Program-made: the position numbers and the translations under genes
Notes under the pieces: model-generated
Told to the model about the DNA's origin: nothing
The model's database searches: none
The model's input: the letters and a program-made list of their open reading frames with translations, nothing else
Source: Bacteroidetes bacterium HGW-Bacteroidetes-12
GTDB lineage: Bacteria; Bacteroidota; Bacteroidia; Flavobacteriales_E; Vicingaceae
DNA length: 11,590 nucleotides
NCBI GenBank assembly: GCA_002841035.1
Contig: PHDR01000048.1
Location: forward strand, 1 to 11,590
Direction: 5' to 3'
Part shown: piece by piece, positions 1-7,445 of the stretch
Layout: every line of letters starts with the position of its first letter
Numbering within the stretch: the stretch's first letter is position 1

Positions 1-1332
1 TAACACAAAATTTCTGTTTCCATTTAAAGGAGGTGCTGCACCACTTGCTGTCCAAAATCCTGCTCCACTGTTAAAATCTTCTAAATAGGGGTAGGTGGTA
101 ATTTTTAAGTTGGTTACATTAATAGAGGTGGAAAGTGTGTCATTGCTTGAATTAACATCACCAACCAAAGAAGTAAAAGAAGTAAAATTATAAACACCTA
201 AAGCTATCATATTGATAGTGGTAGGGAAAGTATAATTAACAAACCCACCCACAGGAATAGGCCCAGGAACAGTTCCTGTTAATGTAGTAGTTATTACCCC
301 TGTTATATTGCTTTGAATAGGAACATTAGAAATAGGGTTACAACTCCCGTTAAAAACTCGTACGGTAACTTGTTGGTTGGTGTTGAACAAACAGCCTACG
401 TCCACAGGGTCTATATAGGCAGTAATTCCAACATCAGGTCCATCTCTCACCACAAAATTATCGAAAGCAAAACTATACCACGATTGCAATTGAGGAGGAC
501 CATACCACGAACGACCAGACACTCTAAACTTAACACACGTTTGATTAGACAATAGACATAAATTATGTTGCACATTTGTCCAAGTATCAACAGGGTTAGT
601 TTCGCTGTTCGACCAAGAATTAGAGGTGGTGTTGTACCAATTCGGGTCAGCATTGGTGCCTAGCTTAATCCAAGTAGTACCGCCATTTAAACTATAATCG
701 ACCCAATATTGGTTATTTGTGTTTCGAAGGCTGTGTTTAATATCGAAACTTAATTGAGGATTGGTTAATCCTGTAAAATTAAACACAGGGCTTTCTACCC
801 ATATTTGCGTGTTGTCACTGTTGGTGGTTGGTTCAACATACCAACTTTTTCCTTGTCCTTGCGGTCCGTTGAGATAGGTTGCTGGTAAATTTCCGTGTTT
901 AAAATTCCTGTTATTATTGTTTGTTAAAGGAGCTGCACCAGTAGCTAACCAACCTGCGTTAGAAATGTTAAAATTGGCGGTGTAGGGATAGGTGGTTACC
1001 AATTGCTGCCTGCCATCTAATAAGGTGTCATTTAATAAATAAGAATCATTCACTAAAGAAGTGTAACTAAAAAAATGATAAGCCGCATCTGCAGTCATGT
1101 TTATAGTAGTTGCAAAAGTGAAGTTTGCAGTTCCACCACCAGGAATGAGTGGTCCGTTATATGTTCCTGTAAGTGTTGCTGTTGTGCCGCCTGTAACTTG
1201 GCAGGTAACAGGAATATTGGTTACGGGTTCAAAACTAAAATTAGTAATTTGAACAGAAACAGTTTGTGCAGCACCATACGTTTGTGCACAGCCTAAATAA
1301 TTAGGTAACACTAATTTTGTTATTCCTACATC
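1..1332 (-). repeat. Internal tandem module of about 299 codons (second copy truncated by window edge)
   Basis: Within the minus-strand surface protein, codons 185-483 (1332-436) form one module and codons 484-628 (435-1) begin the next. Landmarks recur at constant spacing: DVGI at residues 185 and 484, TTINM near the end of each CARDB-like part, NDTL after it, and TTYPY with a following NRNF at about 296 and 595. DVGI and TTYPY both recur 299 residues apart. The copies are diverged in DNA sequence, so this is an old protein-domain duplication, not a recent DNA repeat. Confidence 0.75.
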
Positions 1333-1884
1333 AGGATTGGAATAAAGTACAATATCATCTAAATACCAATATCTACCTGCTTGCCCACCATCGGTGTATC
1401 TAAAACGAACTTGCACATTGGCTTGGTTGGCGGCAATGGCAGTAATATCAAAAGTAGTATCTTGAGGAGCTGTTAGCGAACCTCTGGTTAGCTTTTCGTA
1501 ATCTATTAATTGTGTCCAAGAAACGCCACCATTGTTGCTAATTTCAACAAAACCGTGCGTAAATTCAACACCAAACCAATGGTGCGTAATTTTTAAAAAA
1601 GCAGTGTTTCTGTTTGTGAAATCTACGGTTGGAGTTCTAAGTGTAGCCTCGTTGGGTGTTACTGCAGAACCTAATGCTAAGTCATCAAAAACAACATAGT
1701 TTCCACCGGACGGAGATGCAAAAACAGGAGCATTTCTAATAGTCCAAAGAGCAGTACCTTGTTGAGCGGTATTTGTCCAACCAGCAGGTAATCCAGCGGC
1801 AGTAAATGCTTCATTCAACAATATGTCTGCAAAAGACAATGAACTTATTGAAAGTCCTAAAAAAAAGAAAATTATTTTTTTCAT
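1..1884 (-). CDS. Large secreted multi-domain surface protein (MAM-like jelly-roll plus CARDB/Ig-like modules), 3' end outside window
   Basis: Read on the minus strand from ATG 1884-1882, the frame stays open for exactly 628 codons to the window edge, so the C-terminus is missing. The N-terminus, MKKIIFFFLGLSISSLSFA, is a typical signal peptide with likely cleavage after Ala19. Residues about 20-184 form a Trp/Gly-rich jelly-roll region ending in a W-Y-L-D-D-I motif, as in MAM or choice-of-anchor domains. Residue 185 (DVGI) begins a CARDB/Ig-like beta domain, followed from residue 296 (TTYPY) by a second jelly-roll ending in FDNF. DVGI recurs at 484 and TTYPY at 595-600, so the unit is repeated. 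There is no enzymatic motif. Proteins of this build in Bacteroidota are usually exported adhesin-like proteins, often with a C-terminal type IX secretion sorting domain. That end lies outside the window, so export by this route is inference. The gene is transcribed divergently from the hydrolase at 2039. Confidence 0.85.
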   Translation of the reverse strand, partial: MKKIIFFFLGLSISSLSFADILLNEAFTAAGLPAGWTNTAQQGTALWTIRNAPVFASPSGGNYVVFDDLALGSAVTPNEATLRTPTVDFTNRNTAFLKITHHWFGVEFTHGFVEISNNGGVSWTQLIDYEKLTRGSLTAPQDTTFDITAIAANQANVQVRFRYTDGGQAGRYWYLDDIVLYSNPDVGITKLVLPNYLGCAQTYGAAQTVSVQITNFSFEPVTNIPVTCQVTGGTTATLTGTYNGPLIPGGGTANFTFATTINMTADAAYHFFSYTSLVNDSYLLNDTLLDGRQQLVTTYPYTANFNISNAGWLATGAAPLTNNNNRNFKHGNLPATYLNGPQGQGKSWYVEPTTNSDNTQIWVESPVFNFTGLTNPQLSFDIKHSLRNTNNQYWVDYSLNGGTTWIKLGTNADPNWYNTTSNSWSNSETNPVDTWTNVQHNLCLLSNQTCVKFRVSGRSWYGPPQLQSWYSFAFDNFVVRDGPDVGITAYIDPVDVGCLFNTNQQVTVRVFNGSCNPISNVPIQSNITGVITTTLTGTVPGPIPVGGFVNYTFPTTINMIALGVYNFTSFTSLVGDVNSSNDTLSTSINVTNLKITTYPYLEDFNSGAGFWTASGAAPPLNGNRNFVL

Positions 1885-2038
1885 AACATTAGCTTTATGT
1901 TGTGTTAAAATTACGTAGATAAAACTGCATTTGTTTTGTTGATTTTTTATATTTATTTCAGTTCTAAATTTATGGACATTCCTTTTTAACATCAAATAAA
2001 AATTGTAATTTAGAGTTTTTTAATCTTAAAAGCAAACG

Positions 2039-2878
2039 ATGAAAATATACCCTTTAAACACAGGAAATTTTAAGTTAGATGGAGGAGCAATGTTTGGTGT
2101 TGTTCCAAAATCGTTGTGGCAAAGAACCAATCCCGCAGATGAAAATAATATGTGTAGTTGGAGTATGCGTTGTATGCTCATTGAAGATGGTGGTAGATTA
2201 ATGATTATTGACAATGGTATGGGGAACAAACAAAATGATAAATTCTTTGGTTATTATTACCTGCACGGAAATGATTCTTTGGAGGGAAGTTTGAAGAATT
2301 TAGGATTTCATCCCGATGATGTAACAGATGTGTTTCTTACTCATTTGCATTTCGACCATTGCGGTGGTGGAGTAAAGTGGAATGCTGACAGGACTAAATA
2401 TAAACCTACGTTTAAAAACGCTATTTATTGGAGCAATAGCCAACATTGGCAGTGGGCAACAGAACCAAATCAAAGAGAAAAAGCGTCTTTTTTAAAGGAA
2501 AATATTTTACCTATGCAAGAGTTCGGTCAATTAAAATTTATTGACAAAGAAGGGTTTGATTTTTTTGATATTTTATTGGTAAACGGACATACTGATGCCA
2601 TGATGATTCCGCACATCAATTATCAGGGGAAAAAGGTAGTTTTTATGGCAGATTTATTGCCTTCTGTGGGGCATATTCCATTGCCTTATGTGATGGGTTA
2701 TGATACTCGACCATTACTCACACTAGAAGAAAAAGAAATATTTTTGAATGAAGCAGCCGACAAAGAATATATTTTGTTTTTTGAACATGATGCTGTGAAT
2801 GAATGTTGCACCGTGCAGCACACAGAAAGAGGTGTGAAGCTGAAAGAAACCTTTAAGTTTAATGAGTTGCTTAGTTAA
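2039..2878 (+). CDS. MBL-fold (metallo-beta-lactamase superfamily) metal-dependent hydrolase
   Basis: This 279-residue protein has no signal peptide, so it is probably cytoplasmic. The superfamily signature H-x-H-x-D-H is intact as HLHFDH (His102, His104, Asp106, His107), preceded by the usual hydrophobic strand (VTDVFLT). The remaining metal ligands are also visible: His184 in GHTDA, Asp205 in FMADLL and His250 in FFEHD. A dinuclear zinc centre is therefore expected. Length and motif order fit the lactonase-like branch (YtnP/AttM type), which includes quorum-quenching acyl-homoserine lactonases. Substrate cannot be assigned from these motifs, so lactonase activity is only a possibility. ATG 2039 is the natural start, behind an A-rich leader (AAAAGCAAACG). 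The next gene starts 8 bases after the stop, suggesting cotranscription with the DUF4476 genes, although no functional link between them is evident. Confidence 0.9.
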   Translation: MKIYPLNTGNFKLDGGAMFGVVPKSLWQRTNPADENNMCSWSMRCMLIEDGGRLMIIDNGMGNKQNDKFFGYYYLHGNDSLEGSLKNLGFHPDDVTDVFLTHLHFDHCGGGVKWNADRTKYKPTFKNAIYWSNSQHWQWATEPNQREKASFLKENILPMQEFGQLKFIDKEGFDFFDILLVNGHTDAMMIPHINYQGKKVVFMADLLPSVGHIPLPYVMGYDTRPLLTLEEKEIFLNEAADKEYILFFEHDAVNECCTVQHTERGVKLKETFKFNELLS

Positions 2879-2886
2879 AAAAATAG

Positions 2887-3678
2887 ATGTTCATCTGTCG
2901 CTTACTAATTTTATTTTATTTCAGTTCTACTTGTTTTTTTGTGGAGGCTCAAAAAAGTAATTTAATTTTCACTTCTAAAGCTAATTTAGCTTTTAAAATT
3001 TCAATTAACAATATAGCTCAACATATTGATTTTACGGAAAAACTATCTGTAGTCAACATTAAGGGAGAGCAAAATTACATGCTACTTATTTCATTTAAAA
3101 ATGACACTTTCATTATTAAACAACCCATCTATGTAGTGGATGAAAATGTAACTCAATTTTATGAAATAGAATCAACCAAAGTAGTACTAAAAAAAATGGT
3201 AATAGGAAAATATTCCTTTGAAAAATGGGATAAAAATTTGGTAGTTCCTTTTAGTGGCGTTCCTGTTTTGATAAAAGATACATTGAAAACGGAGAAGGAC
3301 TCGTTAGTAAATGATTCTATAGTTGCTGTACCTTTTGAAGATTACTATAAAATGCCTGATTATGAAGGGAAAATAGGCTGTCCTTGGCCGTTGAAAAATG
3401 AAAAAATAGTAGAATTAAAAATTCAACTTCAAAAATTAAATTTAGACGATAGAAAGATAGAAACAGTTAAAAATTTTCAAGAAAACACGTTTGATTTTTG
3501 TATTACAATGGAACAAACCAAGGATTTAATGACTGAGTTTATTTTAGATGAAACAAAAATCGAATTGATAAAATTCTTATATCCATTTGTTTATGATCAA
3601 GATAATATCTTATTTTTGAAACCTAATTTTAGTTATGAGAATTCATTTGATGAATTAAAATTAGTTCTTGGCATTTAA
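2887..3678 (+). CDS. Secreted DUF4476-type protein (first of a tandem pair)
   Basis: This 263-residue protein starts with a hydrophobic signal peptide ending in VEAQ, with cleavage likely near Ala21/Gln22. Residues about 24-110 form a beta-rich N-terminal domain resembling that of the next gene (for example IYVVDENVTQFYEIE here and IYMMDNNTEYSFEVM there). Residues about 165-262 resemble the C-terminal DUF4476 domain: a helical region, a Cys-x-x-x-x-Q segment, an FxLDETKIELIKFLYPFVYD stretch and a final SFDEL helix. Cys165 and Cys205 align with the Cys pair of the neighbour and may form a periplasmic disulfide. The linker is short and lacks the neighbour's Thr/Asn/Gly tract. No catalytic motif is visible and the function is unknown. 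It follows the MBL-fold gene by 8 bases and probably shares its transcript. Confidence 0.8.
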   Translation: MFICRLLILFYFSSTCFFVEAQKSNLIFTSKANLAFKISINNIAQHIDFTEKLSVVNIKGEQNYMLLISFKNDTFIIKQPIYVVDENVTQFYEIESTKVVLKKMVIGKYSFEKWDKNLVVPFSGVPVLIKDTLKTEKDSLVNDSIVAVPFEDYYKMPDYEGKIGCPWPLKNEKIVELKIQLQKLNLDDRKIETVKNFQENTFDFCITMEQTKDLMTEFILDETKIELIKFLYPFVYDQDNILFLKPNFSYENSFDELKLVLGI

Positions 3679-3724
3679 ATTGTAAACCGTGAAAAAAAAA
3701 TATAAACCTTTTAAATTATAAAAA

Positions 3725-4720
3725 ATGAAAAAACTTTTACTCTTAGCGACAGTAATATCGACCATGTCAATTACGTTGAATGCTCAAAATTGCAATGCAG
3801 TATTTTTTAATCAGGATGGAACACGTTTTCATGTGGTTTTGAATGGAATACTTCAAAACATTAATTATGAAACAAATGTGAAAGTAACGGATTTAAAATT
3901 TGAAGGAAGTTATAAAGTTACCATCAATTTTGAAGATGCAACACAAGCATCCATAACAAAATCTATTTATATGATGGATAACAATACAGAGTATTCTTTT
4001 GAAGTTATGAAAAACAAAAAAGGGGTATATGTGCTTCGTCCATTAGGAATGGTAGCTATTGCACAAGCCCCAACAACTCCTTCCCAATCAGTAGTTGTGT
4101 ATTCAACAACTCCACCACCGACAATAGTTTCTGCTCCTGCAGCAACTACAAATGTGAATATTACAGAAACAACTACAACAACTACAACAAGTGGAACAAC
4201 TGGCAATCAAGAAAATGTTTCTATGGGCATAAATATGGGAGGAGTTGGTATGAATGTAAATGTAAACATTAATGATGGAGGAATGAACACGGGAACTAAT
4301 GTTCAATCAACAACTTCTCAAACGGTTACAACAACAACAGTAACATCCACTTCAACAGGTTCATATAATGATGGAATGACAACAAATCCAGTGTATGAAG
4401 CTATTCCTGTTGATGCTCCAAGTGGTTGTTATCAAGCTATTCCGGTATCAGATTTTAATGCAGGAAAATCTTCAGTAGAAAAACAATCTTTTGCAGATAC
4501 CAAATTGAAAGTAGCAAAAACATTTACCAAAAACAACTGTTTGTCAGTTACCCAAATTAAAGAGGTAATCGGTTTGTTTAGCTTTGAAGATGGGAAATTA
4601 GAATATGCAAAATTTGCTTATGATTATTGTGTTGACAAGAAAAACTATTATCAAGTGGGTGATGCCTTCACTTTTAGCGGGAGTGTTGATGAATTGAATG
4701 AGTTTTTGGAAAGTAAGTAA
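3725..4720 (+). CDS. Secreted DUF4476 domain protein with Thr/Asn/Gly-rich linker
   Basis: This 331-residue protein begins with a signal peptide (MKKLLLLATVISTMSITLNA, then Gln-Asn). Residues 21-108 form a beta-rich domain shared with the upstream paralogue. Residues about 112-225 are low-complexity: Pro/Ser/Thr, then an eight-Thr run interrupted by few residues, an alternating Met/Gly/Asn/Val stretch (about 166-192), then more Thr/Ser. This is probably an extended linker. Residues 235-330 match DUF4476: GCYQAIP, helices, NNCLSVTQIKEVI, FSFEDGKLEYAKFAYDYCVD, and a final FTFSGSVDEL. Cys235 and Cys272 correspond to Cys165 and Cys205 of the upstream protein. The biochemical role of the family is not known to me. 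The gene lies 46 bases after its paralogue and is followed by a strong terminator, so it is probably the last gene of the operon. The 46-base leader is A-rich. Confidence 0.87.
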   Translation: MKKLLLLATVISTMSITLNAQNCNAVFFNQDGTRFHVVLNGILQNINYETNVKVTDLKFEGSYKVTINFEDATQASITKSIYMMDNNTEYSFEVMKNKKGVYVLRPLGMVAIAQAPTTPSQSVVVYSTTPPPTIVSAPAATTNVNITETTTTTTTSGTTGNQENVSMGINMGGVGMNVNVNINDGGMNTGTNVQSTTSQTVTTTTVTSTSTGSYNDGMTTNPVYEAIPVDAPSGCYQAIPVSDFNAGKSSVEKQSFADTKLKVAKTFTKNNCLSVTQIKEVIGLFSFEDGKLEYAKFAYDYCVDKKNYYQVGDAFTFSGSVDELNEFLESK

Positions 4721-4769
4721 AAAAACTTACAAAAAAACAAAAAATAGCTGCTTTAATTAACGGCAGATT

Positions 4770-4806
4770 AAACCTCCAAGGTTTCAAAAACCTTGGAGGT
4801 TTTTTT
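4770..4806 (+). terminator. Strong intrinsic terminator-like hairpin after the DUF4476 pair
   Basis: The arms AAACCTCCAAGGTTT (4770-4784) and AAACCTTGGAGGTTT (4788-4802) are perfectly complementary over 15 bp. The loop is 3 bases (CAA), and a T run (4800-4806) follows on the plus strand. Position and polarity fit termination of the operon ending at 4720. Hairpins of this CCTCCAAGG/CCTTGGAGG type are, from memory, frequent in intergenic regions of Bacteroidota, so it may also be a dispersed palindromic repeat. Confidence 0.8.
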
Positions 4807-4876
4807 GATGAAAAAAACGACCAAATAACAAACTAAAAAGCTAATCGTAATCATAATTTCAGTTAATTTCGCAACG

Positions 4877-4884
4877 TAAATTTG
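4877..4884 (+). promoter_or_regulatory. Bacteroidota-type -7 box (TAAATTTG) for the proline dehydrogenase gene
   Basis: TAAATTTG exactly fits the TAnnTTTG -7 consensus of Bacteroidota primary sigma factor promoters. It lies 20 bases before ATG 4904, so the transcript would have a very short leader. A -33 element is poor: TTTC at 4857-4860 is the nearest candidate, 16 bases upstream. The gene must have its own promoter if the hairpin at 4770-4806 terminates. Confidence 0.5.
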
Positions 4885-4903
4885 ACACAAATTTTTTTAT
4901 AGT

Positions 4904-6058
4904 ATGAACTTCAATAATACAGAAATAGCTTTTGCAGACAAAACCAATGCAGACTTAAAAAGAAGCTATTGGCTTTTTAAAATAATTGGGTGGAGTTGGT
5001 TAATAAAAATGGGACCAACAGTGTTGAAAATTTTCATGCCTTTTTATTTTCCAATTCCAATTATCAAAGCAACCATTTTTAAGCAATTTTGTGGAGGAGA
5101 AAGTATAGAAGACTGTGAAACAACAATTTCAGAATTAGCTAATAAAAATGTTAAAACAATTTTAGATTATTCTGTTGAAGGAAAACAACAAGAAGAAGTT
5201 TTTGAGGAAAATTTACAAGAAGCACTAAGAACAATTCAAAAAGCAAAACAACATCCTTTTATTCCTTTTTCAGTGATAAAACTTACAGGGTTTGCCCGGT
5301 TTGAATTGCTTCAAAAAATGAATGATAAAAAACAGTTATCGGAAAAAGAGAGTGCAGAATTTGAAAAAGTTAAAAAAAGAGTTAACATTTTATGTGAAAC
5401 CGCTTTTAATTCAGAAATACCTTTGTTTATTGATGCAGAAGAAACATGGATTCAAGATCCAATAGATATGCTTGTGTTGGAAATGATGCAAAAATACAAC
5501 AAACAAAAAGCAATAGTTTACAATACCGTACAACTCTATCGTTGGGATAGACTTACTTATTTTAAGCATTTATTGGAAATAGCAGAAAAAGAAAACTTTT
5601 TTATAGGAATGAAATTGGTTAGAGGAGCTTATGTCGAAAAAGAACGAGAGAGAGCTATCAAAATGAATTACAAAGATCCTATCCAAAAAACAAAAGAGGA
5701 TACAGATAAAGATTTTAATTTAGCACTAAAATTTTGCGTAGAAAACATTAATCGTATTTCGTTTTGTTGTGGTACTCACAATGAAGAAAGTTCTCAATAT
5801 TTAATTGATTTAATGAAACAATATCAGTTGGCTATTAATGACTCAAGAATATACTTCGCACAACTCTTAGGTATGAGCAACCACATTAGCATAAATTTAG
5901 CAAAAGCCAATTTTAATGTAGCTAAATACGTTCCTTATGGACCAGTAAAAGATGTAACCCCTTATTTAATACGAAGAGCAGAAGAAAACACTTCTATTGC
6001 TGGGCAAACAGGAAGAGAGCTACAATTGATACTAAAAGAATTGGAGAGAAGAAAGTAA
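4904..6058 (+). CDS. Proline dehydrogenase (FAD-dependent, monofunctional)
   Basis: This 384-residue protein is a stand-alone proline dehydrogenase, oxidising L-proline to pyrroline-5-carboxylate and passing electrons to the quinone pool through FAD. The beta/alpha-barrel strand motifs appear in order: LDYSVEG (Asp88), IKLTGF (Lys126), IDAEE (177-180), NTVQLYRW (Gln210), MKLVRGAY (Lys237, Arg240), CGTHN (His292), YFAQLLGM, KYVPYGP (Tyr342) and YLIRRAEEN (Arg357, Arg358). The Tyr and paired Arg correspond to the substrate carboxylate-binding residues of the PutA proline dehydrogenase domain. Length is normal for the single-domain Bacteroidota form, and no aldehyde dehydrogenase half is fused. 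The partner pyrroline-5-carboxylate dehydrogenase is not in this window. Residues 21-60 are hydrophobic and may contact the membrane. All key residues are present, so activity is expected. Confidence 0.95.
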   Translation: MNFNNTEIAFADKTNADLKRSYWLFKIIGWSWLIKMGPTVLKIFMPFYFPIPIIKATIFKQFCGGESIEDCETTISELANKNVKTILDYSVEGKQQEEVFEENLQEALRTIQKAKQHPFIPFSVIKLTGFARFELLQKMNDKKQLSEKESAEFEKVKKRVNILCETAFNSEIPLFIDAEETWIQDPIDMLVLEMMQKYNKQKAIVYNTVQLYRWDRLTYFKHLLEIAEKENFFIGMKLVRGAYVEKERERAIKMNYKDPIQKTKEDTDKDFNLALKFCVENINRISFCCGTHNEESSQYLIDLMKQYQLAINDSRIYFAQLLGMSNHISINLAKANFNVAKYVPYGPVKDVTPYLIRRAEENTSIAGQTGRELQLILKELERRK

Positions 6059-6071
6059 AAACTTACTTTTT
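6052..6071 (+). terminator. Weak AT-rich hairpin at the end of the proline dehydrogenase gene
   Basis: AAAGTAA (6052-6058) pairs with TTACTTT (6063-6069) around a 4-base AAAC loop, followed by T residues to 6071. The stem overlaps the stop codon and has only two G-C pairs, so it would be a weak terminator at best. No better candidate is seen before the next gene. Confidence 0.3.
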
Positions 6072-6172
6072 AATTAGTTTTTCTAATCTTCTTAGTAAAT
6101 TTACTTTCTAACTTTAAATCCATTTTCCAATATATTTTAATTTTCGTTCACTATTTTTATGATTAAGAATTG

Positions 6173-6180
6173 TATCTTTG
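6173..6180 (+). promoter_or_regulatory. Bacteroidota-type -7 box (TATCTTTG) upstream of the RicT-like gene
   Basis: TATCTTTG is an exact match to TAnnTTTG and sits in the context AATTGTATCTTTGTTC, 40 bases before ATG 6221. A convincing TTG-type -33 element is not seen: TTCGTTCA at 6143-6150 is the best candidate. The box probably drives the RicT-like gene and perhaps gldH. Confidence 0.6.
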
Positions 6181-6220
6181 TTCATTAAAAATTTAGACTC
6201 AACAAAATTGATATATAATT

Positions 6221-7405
6221 ATGGGATGTAGTGGATGTAGTACAGGAAGAGGCTGTTCATCTGGTGGATGTGGCTCTTCAAGTGGAGGCGGTTGTAGTAA
6301 TAGTGGTTCATGCAGCAATTATAAATTAGCCGTAACCGATTGGTTAAAAGACATTGCATTACCTGCAGGACAAGAAGAATTTGATTGCCTCGAAATACGT
6401 TTTAAAAACAACAGAAAAGAATTTTATAGAAACACAGAAAAATTAAGCCTGAACATGGGCGACATTATAGTTGTTGAAGCAGCTCCTGGTTTTGATGTTG
6501 GAACAGTTTCACTTGCAGGAGAATTGGTTAAAAAGCAAATGCGAAAACACAAAGTAGCTTTTGATGCAGAAGAAATCCTTAACATCAAAAGAAAAGCAAC
6601 TAAATCAGATATTGATAAGTGGTTTGTGGCTCAAGAACGAGAAGTGGATACCATGTATAAAGCCAGAACCATTGCTATTGCACTTGGGTTGCAGATGAAA
6701 ATAAGCGATGTAGAATATCAAGGAGACAATACCAAAGCAATTTTTTACTATACAGCCGAAACAAGAGTAGATTTCAGAGAATTAATAAAACGCCTTGCCG
6801 AAGAGTTTAAGGTGAGGATTGAAATGAAGCAAATTGGAGTACGTCAAGAAGCTAGTAAATTGGGTGGAATTGGCTCTTGTGGTCGAGAATTGTGTTGTTC
6901 TACTTGGCTTACCGATTTTCGTTCTGTTTCTACTTCGGCAGCTCGTTACCAACAACTTTCATTAAATCCAGAAAAATTAGCAGGGCAATGTGGTAAATTA
7001 AAATGTTGTTTAAATTATGAATTAGACAGTTATACCGATGCGTTGAAAGATTTTCCAGATACAAGCATCAATTTAAAAACTAAAATTGGAGAAGCCTTTT
7101 TTAGAAAAATGGATATTTTTAGCAAAACACTATGGTATTCCTACAAAAATGACCCTGTTCAATTTATTGAGATGAAACTAGAACGGGTAAACGAAATTAT
7201 AGCACTCAATAAAAAAGAAGGAAAACCCGATAATTTAGTAGTTTTTGTTGAAGAAAAAATAGTGGTTAAACAACCTAATTACGAAAACGTAGTTGGACAA
7301 GATAGTCTTACTCGTTTTGATAAACAAAAAGGTAGTAACAACAATAATAATAACAGAAACAAGAGAAAGAAAAAAAGAAAAAATTTTCCACCGAAAACGA
7401 ATTAA
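6221..7405 (+). CDS. PSP1 domain / RicT (YaaT)-like iron-sulfur-associated protein with Cys-rich N-terminus
   Basis: This 394-residue cytoplasmic protein matches the PSP1/RicT family. The core includes GDIIVVEAAPGFDVGTV (about 80-96), the PSP1 C-terminal region, and the diagnostic Cys motifs GSCGRELCC (Cys220, 225, 226) and GQCGKLKCC (Cys257, 262, 263), followed by LNYE. In Bacillus, RicT works with RicA and RicF as an Fe-S-bearing complex that promotes RNase Y-dependent RNA maturation. The equivalent partners in Bacteroidota are not evident here. Two unusual additions flank the core. The first 31 residues are almost only Gly, Ser and Cys, with six cysteines (3, 6, 12, 17, 25, 31). The last 25 residues or so contain a six-Asn run and a Lys/Arg-rich tail that could bind nucleic acid. 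It is longer than the roughly 275-residue Bacillus protein because of these ends. The gene is followed by gldH after a repeat-filled gap of 133 bases. Confidence 0.88.
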   Translation: MGCSGCSTGRGCSSGGCGSSSGGGCSNSGSCSNYKLAVTDWLKDIALPAGQEEFDCLEIRFKNNRKEFYRNTEKLSLNMGDIIVVEAAPGFDVGTVSLAGELVKKQMRKHKVAFDAEEILNIKRKATKSDIDKWFVAQEREVDTMYKARTIAIALGLQMKISDVEYQGDNTKAIFYYTAETRVDFRELIKRLAEEFKVRIEMKQIGVRQEASKLGGIGSCGRELCCSTWLTDFRSVSTSAARYQQLSLNPEKLAGQCGKLKCCLNYELDSYTDALKDFPDTSINLKTKIGEAFFRKMDIFSKTLWYSYKNDPVQFIEMKLERVNEIIALNKKEGKPDNLVVFVEEKIVVKQPNYENVVGQDSLTRFDKQKGSNNNNNNRNKRKKKRKNFPPKTN

Positions 7406-7421
7406 TGTGGAAATGAGGAAT

Positions 7422-7445
7422 TAGTAGTTAGGTACTAGTAGTTAG
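7422..7445 (+). repeat. Direct repeat TAGTAGTTAG, two copies, with a third copy downstream
   Basis: TAGTAGTTAG occurs at 7422-7431 and 7436-7445, separated by GTAC. A third identical copy lies at 8009-8018, just after the gldH stop codon. The repeats therefore flank gldH on both sides. Confidence 0.7.

Noticed and set aside
313..653. Overlapping open frames on the plus strand (313-555) and in another minus frame (447-653)
   Set aside because: Both lie within the continuous 628-codon surface protein frame, which has domain repeats and a signal peptide. The short frames have no recognisable domains.
1075..1296. Plus-strand open frame with a Cys/Ser-rich product
   Set aside because: It is the complement of the CARDB-like region of the minus-strand gene; its Cys-rich composition comes from Thr/Ala-rich codons read backwards.
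1885..2038. Promoters in the divergent gap between the surface protein and the MBL-fold gene
   Set aside because: Only imperfect -7 boxes are visible (for example TAATTTAG at 2006-2013, plus strand, and TAATTTTA on the minus strand) with no good -33 partners, so none is listed as a feature although promoters must lie here.
3967..4306. Two minus-strand open frames under the second DUF4476 gene
   Set aside because: Their Val runs and Cys/Ser-rich products are reverse readings of the Thr/Asn linker codons; the plus-strand frame has a signal peptide and a family domain.
4100..4380. Possible DNA tandem repeat or CRISPR-like region
   Set aside because: The repetition is ACA/ACT-type Thr codons and Asn/Gly codons of a low-complexity linker, with no constant repeat unit or spacer length.
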